Shown here piece by piece: positions 28,612 through 38,260 of a DNA stretch of 64,000 bases. A program made the position numbers and the translations under genes. Location: the NCBI GenBank assembly GCA_027490195.1, contig JAIXYN010000020.1, positions 1 to 64,000 on the forward strand. Reading direction: 5' to 3'. This DNA comes from Verrucomicrobiaceae bacterium (GTDB taxonomy: Bacteria; Verrucomicrobiota; Verrucomicrobiia; Verrucomicrobiales; Verrucomicrobiaceae). How positions within the stretch are numbered: position 1 is the stretch's first letter; each line of letters begins with the position of its first letter. The notes under the pieces are model-generated. The model did no database searches, was not told where the DNA came from, and saw only the letters and a program-made list of their open reading frames with translations.

Positions 28612-30699
28612 ATGACCACATCCCTACCCCTCGCTCTCCTGCTGCAAGGCAGCCTTCTTGTCGGAGTCATCATCATCGGCATCTTTCTCGGCATCCTGAT
28701 CCTGTTCTCGCGCTTCTTCCGCAAGGTGCAGCAGGGCCAGGCCATCGTGCGCAACGGCATCGGCGGCACCAAGGTGACCTTCAACGGCATGATCGTCATC
28801 CCTGTGGCCCATCAGTCCGAGTACATGGACATCTCGGTCAAGCGCATCGAGATCGAGCGCAAAGCTCAGGAGGGCCTCATCTGCAAAGACAACCTGCGTG
28901 CCGACATCAAGGTCGCCTTCTTCGTCCGTGTGAACAAGACACCTGAGGATGTGCTGCGCGTGGCCCAGAGCATCGGCTGCACCCGTGCCAGCACCGTGGA
29001 CACCATTCGCGTGCTGTTTGACGCCAAATTTTCCGAAGCCCTCAAAACCGTGGGCAAGCGCTTCGAGTTCGTGCAGCTCTACAATGAGCGCGATCATTTC
29101 AAGAGCGAGATCCTCAAAGTCATCGGCACCGACCTGAACGGCTTCACCCTCGACGACTGCGCCATCGACTTCCTCGAACAAACGCAGCTCGAAAACCTTG
29201 ACCCCGACAACATCCTCGATGCCGAAGGCATCAAGAAAATCACCGAGCTCACCGCCATCCAGGCCAAGCTCTCCAACAACATCCAGCGTGACAAAGAAAA
29301 AGTCATCAAGCAGCAGGACGTGCAGGCTCGTGAAGCCATACTCGAACTCGAGCGCCAGCTCGCCGAGACCGAATCCAAGCAGAAGCGCGATGTCGAAAGC
29401 GTCCGTGCCCGCGAAACGGCCGAGACGATGAAGGTCCAGGAAGAAGAACGCCTGAAGTCTGAACGCGCCAGAATCAGCGCCGACGAAGAAATCGCCGTCG
29501 CCACCCAGAACAAAGATCGTCAGGTCCTCGTCGCTCAGCGCAACAAGGAGCGCACCGACGCCGTGGAAATCGAGCGCGTCACCCGTGATCGCGATCTCGA
29601 AATCATCGACCGCGAGCGCGTCACCACGCTCAAGGCCATCGAGAAGGAAAAGGCCGTCGAAGTGGAGAAGAAGAACATCCAGGAAGTCATCAAAGACCGC
29701 GTGGCTCTCGAAAAAACCGTCGTCATCGAGCAGCAGAAAATGAAGGACGCCGAAGCCTTCGCCACCGCCGACCGCGAGAAGCAGGTCGCCCTCACCAACG
29801 CCGAGAAAAACGCCCAGGAGCAGCTCATCCAGAAAATCAAAGAGGCCGAAGCCTCCAAACAATCCGCACAGCTCGCCGCTGAGCAGGCCGCCTTCACCGC
29901 CATCAAAGCCGCCGAGGCCGCCAAGCAGGCTGCCGAGCTTCACGCTCAGGAATTGCTCACTCTGGCCGAAGCCCGGCAGGAGTCCGCCTCCAAGGATGCC
30001 GCCGCCGAGAAATCCCTCGCCGAAGGTCGCACCGCCAGCTCCGCCGCCATCGGCCTCGGAGAAGCCCAGGTCCTGCTTGCCAAGGCCGAGGCTTCACAGA
30101 AGCAGGGCACCGCAGACGCCGAAGTCACGCAGCTCAAACTCGCTGCGGAAGCCGATGGCATCACCAAGAAGGCGCAGGCCATGAAGCTCCTCGAAAACGC
30201 CGGACGCGAACACGAAGAATTCAAGCTCACGCTCGAAAAGGAAAAAGCCATCGAGCTCGCGCAGATCAACATCCAGAAGGACATCGCCGCCGCCCAGGCC
30301 AACGTGCTTGGCGAGGCCATGAAGTCCGCCAAGATCGAAATCATCGGCGGCGAAAGCCAGTTCTTCGACAAGATCACCAACGCCATCGGCAATGCCCGCG
30401 CCATCGACCGCATGGTCGAAGGCAGCCGCACGCTCACGGATGTGAAGGAAACCTTCTTCACCGGCGATCCCGACTACTTCAAATCCCAGCTCAAAAACAT
30501 CATTGATCAATTCGGCCTCACCTCCGAAGACACCAAGAACCTCACCCTCAGCGCTCTCTTCAGCAAACTGATCGGCCTCAACCCCGACGCCACCACCTTA
30601 AATAAGCTCACCGGCATGATCGGCGCCGCCTCCCGCTTCGGCCTCACCGAGCAGACCGTCAGCGGCCTCCTCGCAACCAAAGCGGCAATGAAAGCATAG
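28612..30699 (+). CDS. flotillin (SPFH/band-7) family protein
   Basis: The 695-residue protein has an N-terminal membrane helix (about 12-34) and an SPFH domain with LFDAKFSEALKTVGKRF and LDDCAIDFLEQTQLE. A very long Glu/Ala/Lys/Gln coiled coil follows (about 230-560), then a C-terminal oligomerisation region (SQFFDKITNAIGNARAID). It is of the YqiK type and probably forms membrane microdomain scaffolds with the YqiJ-like protein. The large AAA ATPase gene downstream completes a conserved-looking trio. Length fits the YqiK branch, which is longer than eukaryotic flotillins. Confidence 0.93.
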   Translation: MTTSLPLALLLQGSLLVGVIIIGIFLGILILFSRFFRKVQQGQAIVRNGIGGTKVTFNGMIVIPVAHQSEYMDISVKRIEIERKAQEGLICKDNLRADIKVAFFVRVNKTPEDVLRVAQSIGCTRASTVDTIRVLFDAKFSEALKTVGKRFEFVQLYNERDHFKSEILKVIGTDLNGFTLDDCAIDFLEQTQLENLDPDNILDAEGIKKITELTAIQAKLSNNIQRDKEKVIKQQDVQAREAILELERQLAETESKQKRDVESVRARETAETMKVQEEERLKSERARISADEEIAVATQNKDRQVLVAQRNKERTDAVEIERVTRDRDLEIIDRERVTTLKAIEKEKAVEVEKKNIQEVIKDRVALEKTVVIEQQKMKDAEAFATADREKQVALTNAEKNAQEQLIQKIKEAEASKQSAQLAAEQAAFTAIKAAEAAKQAAELHAQELLTLAEARQESASKDAAAEKSLAEGRTASSAAIGLGEAQVLLAKAEASQKQGTADAEVTQLKLAAEADGITKKAQAMKLLENAGREHEEFKLTLEKEKAIELAQINIQKDIAAAQANVLGEAMKSAKIEIIGGESQFFDKITNAIGNARAIDRMVEGSRTLTDVKETFFTGDPDYFKSQLKNIIDQFGLTSEDTKNLTLSALFSKLIGLNPDATTLNKLTGMIGAASRFGLTEQTVSGLLATKAAMKA

Positions 30700-30744
30700 T
30701 CCGCCCATCAAGACCATGCAATCGCCACATCTGGGGCCCGAAAC

Positions 30745-30848
30745 CTCGCGTCAGCGTCCTGGAGTGCGCCAGTCCTCTGGCGCTTTCGGAAGTCCCCCGG
30801 CCTGCGAAAAGCTCCAGAGGGCTGGAGCACTCCAAAACGCTCAGGCGT
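30745..30848. repeat. palindromic repeat element, intergenic copy
   Basis: The 89-base core (30753-30841) is an inverted repeat: about 36 bases at each end are near-perfect reverse complements (AGCGTCCTGGAGTGCGCCAG against CTGGAGCACTCCAAAACGCT). Similar CGCG-containing flanks extend it to ~104 bases. Its reverse complement matches the copy at 33991-34094 at 76 of 89 core positions by eye, with no gaps. It lies between the flotillin stop and the ATPase start, so it could form a large hairpin in their transcript. Confidence 0.85.
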
Positions 30849-30880
30849 ATAAAGTTCATTGCTCCGGCTGCTAATACCCC

Positions 30881-33800
30881 ATGGCCGATACGCCTCCATC
30901 TCCCCAACCCTCCCCGCAGCTAGAAGCCGGCGCTTACGAAGTCATTCGTCAGCGTCTCAACAAGCACGGCTCCGAATTGCAGCGTCGGCTGGATCTGCTG
31001 AACGCCGACCGCAAGGCCGAATTCGGCGGCATCGAAACGGCATTGCTCGCCACCTCGCGCCTCACGACAGAAAACAACTGCGTACCGCGCGATCTTGCCG
31101 CTATAGGTCCGCACCGCTTTCTGTTTGGCTACAACGTCCACCTCGGCCTGCGCAGCACCATGCGCATCGAGGACGTGTTCGCGGTCTATGATTATCATCC
31201 TGCGGATCACAGCTTTCATCCGAACAAAGACGGCCTGCTGAGCGATCCCCAGTTCGCGGAGGACTTCGCCTACCTCTACAGCTACTACAAGCACGCCTCC
31301 TTCCTGAAGTTCCACCGCATCGGCCCGCACCTCTACCTGGGCTTTCAGGTGGGCCAGCGCACCACGGAGGTGAAAGCCTTCAAGTGGCTCGTGAACGATG
31401 ACCTCGGCACGCTCAAGTACCTCGGCAACCGCAGCGATCACGAATTCATCTTCCCCACGCCGCAGGAGTTTGAATGGAAGCGCGCGACGCGGGACATGTA
31501 CATCCACGGCAACCACCCGCACATCAGCATCGAGGATCGCGTCTTCGTCGAGACCATCGGCGGCGATCTCACCGTGAAGGTGGAAAACAACACCGACTCA
31601 GGCCGTGGCATCTACAGCGAGCCCGTCGAAAATAGAGATCAGACCCTCGACGATGCCGAGGTGTACTACGCCATCGTCGGCAGCCTCATCCTGCTCAAGC
31701 TCCTCCCCTACCAGGAGAAAACGTGGCGGCATCTCGTCTTCAATGAGCGCACACGTCAGGCGCATCGCATCGACAGCATCGCCGAAAGCTGCGTCCTCCT
31801 GCCGGACGATCACGGCCTCCTCTTCCCGCATGGCTATGTGCTGCAGACCGGCGAAGTGAGGCGCTTTGAAACCGGCCTGCCCCCCATGCGTTTCGAGAAG
31901 CGCATCCCTGCCGCAAATGGTGAGGACACGCTCTTTGTCTTCAGCCATCTGGAGAGCGGATCCTACCTGCTGCTCAGCTACAATCTCATCACGCAAAACG
32001 TCGCCACGCCGCAGCCCTGCCACGGCTTCAGCCTCTTCCCCAGCGGTGAACTCGTGCTCTTTTCGGCGGATGAAGAGCCGCGCAAGCACCACGTCATTCA
32101 GGTCTGGCGCACACCTTTCGTTTCCGCCGATGTGAGCGAAGCCAAAGCTTCACAGACCTTCCTCAGCAAGATCGGCAACGCCGAAATCGTCCGCGCCATG
32201 GCCGAGTGCCAGGGCGTGCTCACACTGCTTTGCAAAGACGATTCCTTCTCAGGCCTCTACGTCGAGCTCTCCCGCTCCTGCGGCGACATTGCTGACAGCT
32301 ACTTCTGGGTCGGACGCGAAGAAGCCCACGATCTCAAGAGCATCCTCGTTGAGGTCAAGACCACCGCCGAAGCCGCGCTGGGCGAGTTTGAAAAAGTCAG
32401 CCGCATGCGCAAAACGGCGAGGGAGCAGACCGCCACGCTCCAGGAGAAATCGCAGAAAGCTCTCAACGCTGCCGCCAACACCGATCCCACCGACATCCTC
32501 GGCTTCGTCCAGCTTCTCACCTCCCTGCGTGAGCTGCGCGGCCAGATCATCGCCCTACGCGATGTGCGCTACACCGACGCCGCCGAGATCGACCGTATGG
32601 ACAAGGCGGTGGCGGAAGGCGCAGACAAGCTCTCGGCCAAATGCGTCACCTTTCTGCTCAAGCCGGAATCGCTGGACCCCTACCGCAAACAGATATCCGA
32701 ACAGCAGGCCCGTGTGCCTGCACTGGCCAAAGTCACCGAAGCCCAGGCCGTCGAAGAAGCCCTCGCCAAATCCAGCAGCGAGCTGGAAATGCTCACCGCG
32801 ATTGTCAGCGGCCTCAAGATCGAAGACGCCACCGAGACCACCCGCATCATCGAAGGCATCTCCACGCTCTTCGCGCAGCTCAATCAGGTGCGCAGTGTAC
32901 TGCGCAACCGCCGCAATGACCTCGCCAAGACCGAAGGTGCCGCACAGTTCCAGGCCCAGCTCAGCCTGCTCAGCCAGAGCGTGCTGAACTACCTCGAAGT
33001 CGCCACCACTCCTGAGAAGTGCGACGAATCGCTCACCCGTGTGCTCGTGCAGATCGAGGAAATGGAGACACGCTTCTCCGACTTCGACGACTACGCCGCC
33101 GAGTTGATCAAGAAGCGTGAAGAAGTGCAGTCCGCCTTCGATTCACGCCGCCAGAGCCTCAGCGATGCCCTGAACCGCCGCTGCGGCAGCCTCGGCCAGT
33201 CCGCCGAACGCATTCTCACCAGCATCCGCAATCGCCTCGCGAACTTCGCCAAGCCCGAGGAAGTCCACGCTTGGCTCGCCTCCGATGCCATGGTCGCCAA
33301 GTTGCGCGATCTCATCGAAGAACTGCGCAAGCTCGGCGACAGCGTCCGTGCCGACGAACTGCAAACCCGCCTCAAGACCGTCCAGCAGGACTCGATCAAG
33401 CAGATCCGCGACAAATCAGAGATCTTCGTCGCAGGCGGCGATCTCATCCAGCTTGGCCAGCATCAGTTCAGCGTGAACAAGCAGCCGCTGGAGCTCACCA
33501 TTCTCCCACGTGACAATGCGCTGGCCTTCCACCTCACCGGCACGCGTTTTTATGAGACCGTCGAAAACCCTGAACTCGCGACACAGCGCAGCGTGTGGGA
33601 CCAGGCCGTCGTCTCCGAAAATGCCGATGTCTATCGCGCCGAATACCTCGCCTGGCAGATGCTCAAGGCCGGCGCAGGCGATGACGTAGCCACCTTCATG
33701 GCACAGCGTTATCACGAAGGCTACACCAAAGGCGTGCACGATCACGACGCCGCGCTGATGCTGAAACCCCTGCGCGAAATGCAGCAGGCCCTCGGCCTCC

Positions 33801-35956
33801 TCCGCCATTCCCCCGCCGCACGCGGCTACGCCCGCCTGTTCTGGCACGCGTGGGCCGAAGACGACTCCAAGAAAGCTCTCCTGGCCCGCATGCAGTCCAA
33901 AGGTCGCATGCGCGACCTTCTCGGCATCTCGAATGCATCCGTCGATAACGATCTGGTGACACGTGTCGAACAATTGCTAGGCATCCAAAAACGCGACAGC
34001 GTCCTGGAGTGCTCCAGCCCTCTGGAGCTTTCCGCAGGCCATAGAATTCCCGAAAGCGCCGGAGGACCGGCGCACTCCAAAACGCTGCCGCGAGCCTCAT
34101 CCCTCCAAATCACCGCCTGCCTCCTCGACGAGCTCCAATCCAAGCACCCCTTCACCCGCTCTGCCGCTGCCACAGAGCTCCTGCGTGCCTTCCACCGCGA
34201 ACTCACCGTCAAACACGCGGCGAAGGATTTCGAAGAAACTCTGGCCTCGCTCGTCGCTCAGCCCCTGCTCGCATTCGAAATCGCCTTGGAGTGGCTCACC
34301 GCTCTCAATCCCACCGCAGCTCCCGGCGTGCTGATCGAAACCGCAGCCATGGTCATCACCCACGACCAACCTCCAGCCGCCATCCCCACCGAGCCCACCG
34401 CCCACGCCACCATCACCGGCCTGATCGGCACGCACGCACGCATCGCCGACGCAAAACTCGAACTCAACTACCACGAGTTCACTATACGCCTGCAACGCTA
34501 CGAAGCCGAGGTCGTGCCCGCTTTTGAAGCCTTCCAGTTGCTCAAGCATCGCCTCGCCGACACCCGCCGCCGCGAACTGCGGCTCGATCAATTCAAAGCC
34601 GGCGTGCTCAGCTCCTTCGTGCGCAACCGCCTCATCGATCAGGTCTATCTTCCTCTCATCGGTGCCAACCTCGCTAAACAACTCGGTGCCGCAGGCAAGG
34701 ACACCCGCACCGACCGCATGGGCATGCTGCTGCTCATCTCACCGCCCGGTTACGGCAAAACGACGCTCATGGAATACGTCGCCAGCCGCCTCGGCATCAC
34801 GCTGGTGAAGATCAACGGCCCCGCTCTCGGCCACAAGGTCACCTCACTGGATCCCGCCGAGGCCGCCAACGCCAGCGCGCGTGAAGAAGTGGAGAAACTC
34901 AATCTCGCCTTCGAGATGGGCGACAATGTCATGATCTACGTCGATGACATTCAGCACACGAACCCCGAGTTCCTGCAAAAATTCATCTCCCTCTGCGATG
35001 GCACCCGCAAGATCGAAGGCGTGTTCAAAGGCGAGGCGAAGACCTATGACCTGCGTGGCCGCAAAGTCGCCATCGTCATGGCCGGCAATCCCTACACCGA
35101 AGTCGGCGGTAAATTCCAGGTGCCGGACATGCTCGCCAACCGTGCCGACACCTACAACCTCGGCGATATCCTCGGCGGTCATCAGGAAGTCTTCAAAGAC
35201 AGCTACATCGAGAACAGCCTCACCAGCAATGCCACGCTGGCGCGCATCGCCGCGCGCAGTCATGCCGATGCCCTCGCCGTCTTGAAGGTCGCACAGACCG
35301 GCACCCGTGAAGGCGTCGAGTTTGAAGGCAGTTACAGCGCCGAAGAGATCAACGAAGCCGTCGCCGTCATGGAAAAGCTCCTCCACGTGCGCGAGATCAT
35401 CCTGCGCGTGAATCAAGAATACGTGCGCAGCGCCGCCATGGAGGACGCCTACCGCACCGAGCCGCCCTTCAAGCTCCAGGGCAGCTACCGTAACATGAAC
35501 AAGATCGCGGAGAAAATCCTCCCGCTCATGACCGATGCCGAAGTCGCCAGCCTCATCGCCGATCACTATCGCGGTGAAGCGCAAACCCTCAGCCAGGCCG
35601 CAGAATCAAACCTCCTCAAGTGGCGCGAGATCAACGCCCTCTCCACCGAGGCCGATGTCATTCGCTGGACCGAGATTAAGAGCACCTTCAAGCGCAACCT
35701 CCTCACCGGTGGCGCAGGCGAAAACGATCCCATCAACCGCATCACCGGCCACATGAACGCCTTCACCGTCGGTCTGGAAAAGATCGAGCAGGCCGTCAGC
35801 AAACCAACTCTTTCCGACGTCACCATCGAACGCCTCCAGCGCATCATCGAAGGCCTCCGCGCCGTCCCCGTAAACGTCGAAATCCGCGTTCAGCCCGTCG
35901 AAAAAGAAGCCGCAGGCGAGTCGCCTGTGGATGTCTCCAGCACCGTCGAGCAGTAA
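30881..35956 (+). CDS. giant AAA ATPase ('DNA repair ATPase' family, DUF3686)
   Basis: This 1691-residue protein has an N-terminal DUF3686-type domain (FGYNVHLGLRSTMRIEDVF, then YDYHPADHSFHPNKDGLL). A long coiled-coil region follows (about 480-860), then a mid region and a C-terminal AAA domain. Walker A is PPGYGKTTLMEY (about 1288), Walker B is NVMIYVDDIQHTN (about 1350), and a sensor-1-like VAIVMAGNPYTE follows. The family is annotated as DNA-repair ATPases, but the role is not established. Proximity to flotillin and YqiJ-like genes suggests a membrane-linked machine. Residues ~1037-1072 are encoded by an inserted palindromic repeat and are probably not part of the native fold. The gene start at ATG 30881 follows the intergenic copy of the same repeat. 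Confidence 0.85.
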   Translation: MADTPPSPQPSPQLEAGAYEVIRQRLNKHGSELQRRLDLLNADRKAEFGGIETALLATSRLTTENNCVPRDLAAIGPHRFLFGYNVHLGLRSTMRIEDVFAVYDYHPADHSFHPNKDGLLSDPQFAEDFAYLYSYYKHASFLKFHRIGPHLYLGFQVGQRTTEVKAFKWLVNDDLGTLKYLGNRSDHEFIFPTPQEFEWKRATRDMYIHGNHPHISIEDRVFVETIGGDLTVKVENNTDSGRGIYSEPVENRDQTLDDAEVYYAIVGSLILLKLLPYQEKTWRHLVFNERTRQAHRIDSIAESCVLLPDDHGLLFPHGYVLQTGEVRRFETGLPPMRFEKRIPAANGEDTLFVFSHLESGSYLLLSYNLITQNVATPQPCHGFSLFPSGELVLFSADEEPRKHHVIQVWRTPFVSADVSEAKASQTFLSKIGNAEIVRAMAECQGVLTLLCKDDSFSGLYVELSRSCGDIADSYFWVGREEAHDLKSILVEVKTTAEAALGEFEKVSRMRKTAREQTATLQEKSQKALNAAANTDPTDILGFVQLLTSLRELRGQIIALRDVRYTDAAEIDRMDKAVAEGADKLSAKCVTFLLKPESLDPYRKQISEQQARVPALAKVTEAQAVEEALAKSSSELEMLTAIVSGLKIEDATETTRIIEGISTLFAQLNQVRSVLRNRRNDLAKTEGAAQFQAQLSLLSQSVLNYLEVATTPEKCDESLTRVLVQIEEMETRFSDFDDYAAELIKKREEVQSAFDSRRQSLSDALNRRCGSLGQSAERILTSIRNRLANFAKPEEVHAWLASDAMVAKLRDLIEELRKLGDSVRADELQTRLKTVQQDSIKQIRDKSEIFVAGGDLIQLGQHQFSVNKQPLELTILPRDNALAFHLTGTRFYETVENPELATQRSVWDQAVVSENADVYRAEYLAWQMLKAGAGDDVATFMAQRYHEGYTKGVHDHDAALMLKPLREMQQALGLLRHSPAARGYARLFWHAWAEDDSKKALLARMQSKGRMRDLLGISNASVDNDLVTRVEQLLGIQKRDSVLECSSPLELSAGHRIPESAGGPAHSKTLPRASSLQITACLLDELQSKHPFTRSAAATELLRAFHRELTVKHAAKDFEETLASLVAQPLLAFEIALEWLTALNPTAAPGVLIETAAMVITHDQPPAAIPTEPTAHATITGLIGTHARIADAKLELNYHEFTIRLQRYEAEVVPAFEAFQLLKHRLADTRRRELRLDQFKAGVLSSFVRNRLIDQVYLPLIGANLAKQLGAAGKDTRTDRMGMLLLISPPGYGKTTLMEYVASRLGITLVKINGPALGHKVTSLDPAEAANASAREEVEKLNLAFEMGDNVMIYVDDIQHTNPEFLQKFISLCDGTRKIEGVFKGEAKTYDLRGRKVAIVMAGNPYTEVGGKFQVPDMLANRADTYNLGDILGGHQEVFKDSYIENSLTSNATLARIAARSHADALAVLKVAQTGTREGVEFEGSYSAEEINEAVAVMEKLLHVREIILRVNQEYVRSAAMEDAYRTEPPFKLQGSYRNMNKIAEKILPLMTDAEVASLIADHYRGEAQTLSQAAESNLLKWREINALSTEADVIRWTEIKSTFKRNLLTGGAGENDPINRITGHMNAFTVGLEKIEQAVSKPTLSDVTIERLQRIIEGLRAVPVNVEIRVQPVEKEAAGESPVDVSSTVEQ
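33991..34094. repeat. palindromic repeat element inside the AAA ATPase gene
   Basis: This is a second copy of the 104-base repeat, in the opposite orientation to the intergenic copy, with the same 89-base core length (33998-34086). It is read in frame without a stop and adds about 35 residues, including VLECSSPLELSAG and GPAHSKTLPR, to the ATPase between the coiled-coil and AAA regions. Read on the minus strand it also lacks stops and gives a related peptide (VLECAGPPALSG), as expected for a palindrome. Confidence 0.88.
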
Positions 35957-35960
35957 TAAA

Positions 35961-37682
35961 TCAACTCAGCCGCTTCTTGGCCGCCCTCAACGCCCCCAGT
36001 GTCCAAACCACAGGATAAAGCTGCTCATGATACCACAGCCGCGCGAAGTAGAGACCAATAGGAGCCGTCGGAAAACGAGTGCCGTTCTCCGTTGCCGCAA
36101 TGAGCCATTGCACGCTGGCACTCACGTCTTGCTCTTCGCCACTCAAAGCATGCAAAGCCACCGCCGTCTCCTCAATGCTGGCAGGCGCATTCGCATCTCC
36201 ACCAAATGAGCCATCAGACTTCCGGGCGCTGCGCAGGTACTGCCTCCCGCTTTGAATCAATGCATCAAACTTGCTGGCTAGCTCCTCGCTGCCACTCAGA
36301 TGATTGACCACCTGCGCCGTGCCATAGACCGGATTGTTTTCATCCGGCGTATGCTCATTGCCAAACCACAGCGGAATCCAGGAACCATCTGTCAGTTGCA
36401 CGCGCTTCAAGTAAGCCAGCCCCTGCCGCGTTCCTACGTCGATGCGTTTCTTCAAAGCATGCGGCGCTGCATCTCTCCACACCCACCACGCACACAGGGC
36501 ATGCGCCGTGATCTCTGGCGTGCTGCGGTCAAATGGCAGCGTGCCCCAGCCACGACAAAAAGTAGGAATACCCCCATCCCGATTTTGCAAATCAAGCAGC
36601 CAGGTGATCCCCTGCTGCATCGCCGCATCGCAAGTATGCCCGATCTTCTTGAGCGCAATGAGCGCACTCGAAGTGTCATCAGCGTCAGGCACCCCTCCTG
36701 GCAAATCCGTCCACGCCCACCCCCCCGGCGGCGCATTGGTGAAGGGATGAACTTCACGGTACTGCTGCGCCAACAGCCAAGGAATCGGTGACGCGCTAAA
36801 GTCCGAACTCCGCAGCGATAGCGTCGTCCCCCACGTTGCCAGATTGCTATCAATCGGCCAGCTTCCATCCTCCCGCTTGGAGCGCACCAGGAAATCAACC
36901 GCCAGCGGCAGGCACGGATGATCAAAATCACCAGCACCCGCAAGCGCCATGGTCACAAAACTCGTCAGCGGCGTCGCTTCCAAATAACCACCGCTGCTCG
37001 GTTGCAACGCCTTGAGCATCGGCCGAATTCGCGGCCACGTCAGCGCACGCAGCCACCGCAGCGGATTCCACCACGCGGGCGGCTCGTTTTTAAAACGCGT
37101 GTACCCAATGGCGATCAGCGCCGGCAACGCATAGCTCACCACCGGCAGCCCCACCGCCCCAAACCACGTGCGTGGCAACGCAGCAAGCTCAAACGGCAGC
37201 GCAATGACATGCTTCCATGACCTATCTCCCAAAGTGCCGCACAGCGCGCACAGCATCAGAATGGGCACGGAAAAAGTTTTGTCCTTGCCGTAGCGCGACA
37301 CCACCGCCCGGGCAATGTCCACGGGTGCAAGCGAGCCCACCTGCGCGATGATACACCCATTGGCAGCTTCAACGGTCTGCGAAGTCCGCATCCCCATGAG
37401 ATGCAGCGCACTCCAGCACAGCAGCGTGGTCGAAAGGTTGCTCTTACTCAGCGTGGTGTCGCCCCAGCCACCATCCTTATTCTGATGCTCACACAGCCAC
37501 TGCGCACCTGCGTCAATATGCACCGCATGCTTGTCACGATCCACCAGCGCCAGCGCGACGATGGCCGTCGCGGTCGAAAGCGCGCTGCTGGACAGCCGAC
37601 CTTCCCAGTGGCCGCTCGCATTGCGCAGGGCATCCAGATGCGCCTGCGTGTTGGCGATGGCGCTGTCGAGGGCGTCCATCAT
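35961..37682 (-). CDS. squalene-hopene cyclase-like class II terpene cyclase
   Basis: The 573-residue protein is an all-alpha double-barrel of the squalene cyclase/prenyltransferase-repeat type. The class II catalytic motif DxDD is present as Asp333-Ala-Asp335-Asp336 in GVPDADDTSSALIAL. Several QW-like repeats (NKDGGWGDT, REDGSWPIDSNLATWGTT, NRDGGIPTF, TDGSWIPLWFG, SDGSFGGD) are recognisable. It is about 60 residues shorter than typical squalene-hopene cyclases, so the substrate may be a polyprenoid other than squalene. No hopanoid genes are nearby. The first two codons are both ATG. Confidence 0.82.
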   Translation of the reverse strand: MMDALDSAIANTQAHLDALRNASGHWEGRLSSSALSTATAIVALALVDRDKHAVHIDAGAQWLCEHQNKDGGWGDTTLSKSNLSTTLLCWSALHLMGMRTSQTVEAANGCIIAQVGSLAPVDIARAVVSRYGKDKTFSVPILMLCALCGTLGDRSWKHVIALPFELAALPRTWFGAVGLPVVSYALPALIAIGYTRFKNEPPAWWNPLRWLRALTWPRIRPMLKALQPSSGGYLEATPLTSFVTMALAGAGDFDHPCLPLAVDFLVRSKREDGSWPIDSNLATWGTTLSLRSSDFSASPIPWLLAQQYREVHPFTNAPPGGWAWTDLPGGVPDADDTSSALIALKKIGHTCDAAMQQGITWLLDLQNRDGGIPTFCRGWGTLPFDRSTPEITAHALCAWWVWRDAAPHALKKRIDVGTRQGLAYLKRVQLTDGSWIPLWFGNEHTPDENNPVYGTAQVVNHLSGSEELASKFDALIQSGRQYLRSARKSDGSFGGDANAPASIEETAVALHALSGEEQDVSASVQWLIAATENGTRFPTAPIGLYFARLWYHEQLYPVVWTLGALRAAKKRLS

Positions 37683-37693
37683 AGCAGGAGATC

Positions 37694-38194
37694 TCAGGCT
37701 TCGAGCTTCAGCTCAGGGCGGGCATCGATAGCCTTGGTGAGCGAAATCCAGCCACCTTCACGCTGCTGCTGGAACATGTACAAATACAACGCGACCTGCT
37801 TGGCAGGATACGCCGCGAGCAAGGCGGTCACCGCAGCTTCAGCCTTGTCGTCATCAATCACTTCAGGAAGTTCGGTCACTTCACCTTTGCCATCATGCGC
37901 GATCTGCGCGGCATCGAGGAAAGTGATCAGCATCTGCGGCTGGCCTTTGAGCAGCCAGATCTGGAAAATCTGCGCCGTCACTTCTTCGTTCGATTTCGTG
38001 TTGAGCTGCTCCAGCACCCACTCGGCCTGCTTGGCTCGGGATTTCTCCAGGATGAAAGCGGGACGAAGACGCTTGGCAGGGGCGAGCGAATCAATGACAG
38101 CCTTATACGCAGCACGCTGATCGGTCTGCATGTAGGTCATGATCTGCAGGCGCAGTTCGGCACCGATGGCTTGAAGAAGTTGGTTGGGTCGCAT
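37694..38194 (-). CDS. conserved hypothetical helical protein
   Basis: The 166-residue soluble protein is mainly alpha-helical, with no signal, membrane segment or known motif (RPNQLLQAIGAELRLQIMTY at the start, TALLAAYPAKQVALYLYMFQ near the end). It is on the same strand as the cyclase gene, 11 bases before it, and is probably cotranscribed. Function unknown. Confidence 0.6.
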   Translation of the reverse strand: MRPNQLLQAIGAELRLQIMTYMQTDQRAAYKAVIDSLAPAKRLRPAFILEKSRAKQAEWVLEQLNTKSNEEVTAQIFQIWLLKGQPQMLITFLDAAQIAHDGKGEVTELPEVIDDDKAEAAVTALLAAYPAKQVALYLYMFQQQREGGWISLTKAIDARPELKLEA

Positions 38195-38260
38195 CTGGAT
38201 TTGGGTGAAAACGGGGAAGCTCTGCTACCACCACGGCACAGCAGTCGCAACCGTTTTGCC

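Noticed and set aside
28624-29943. 439-codon minus-strand frame over flotillin
   Set aside because: Antisense to the flotillin coiled coil. The long Gly/Leu/Asp-rich translation is the mirror of Glu/Ala/Lys codons.
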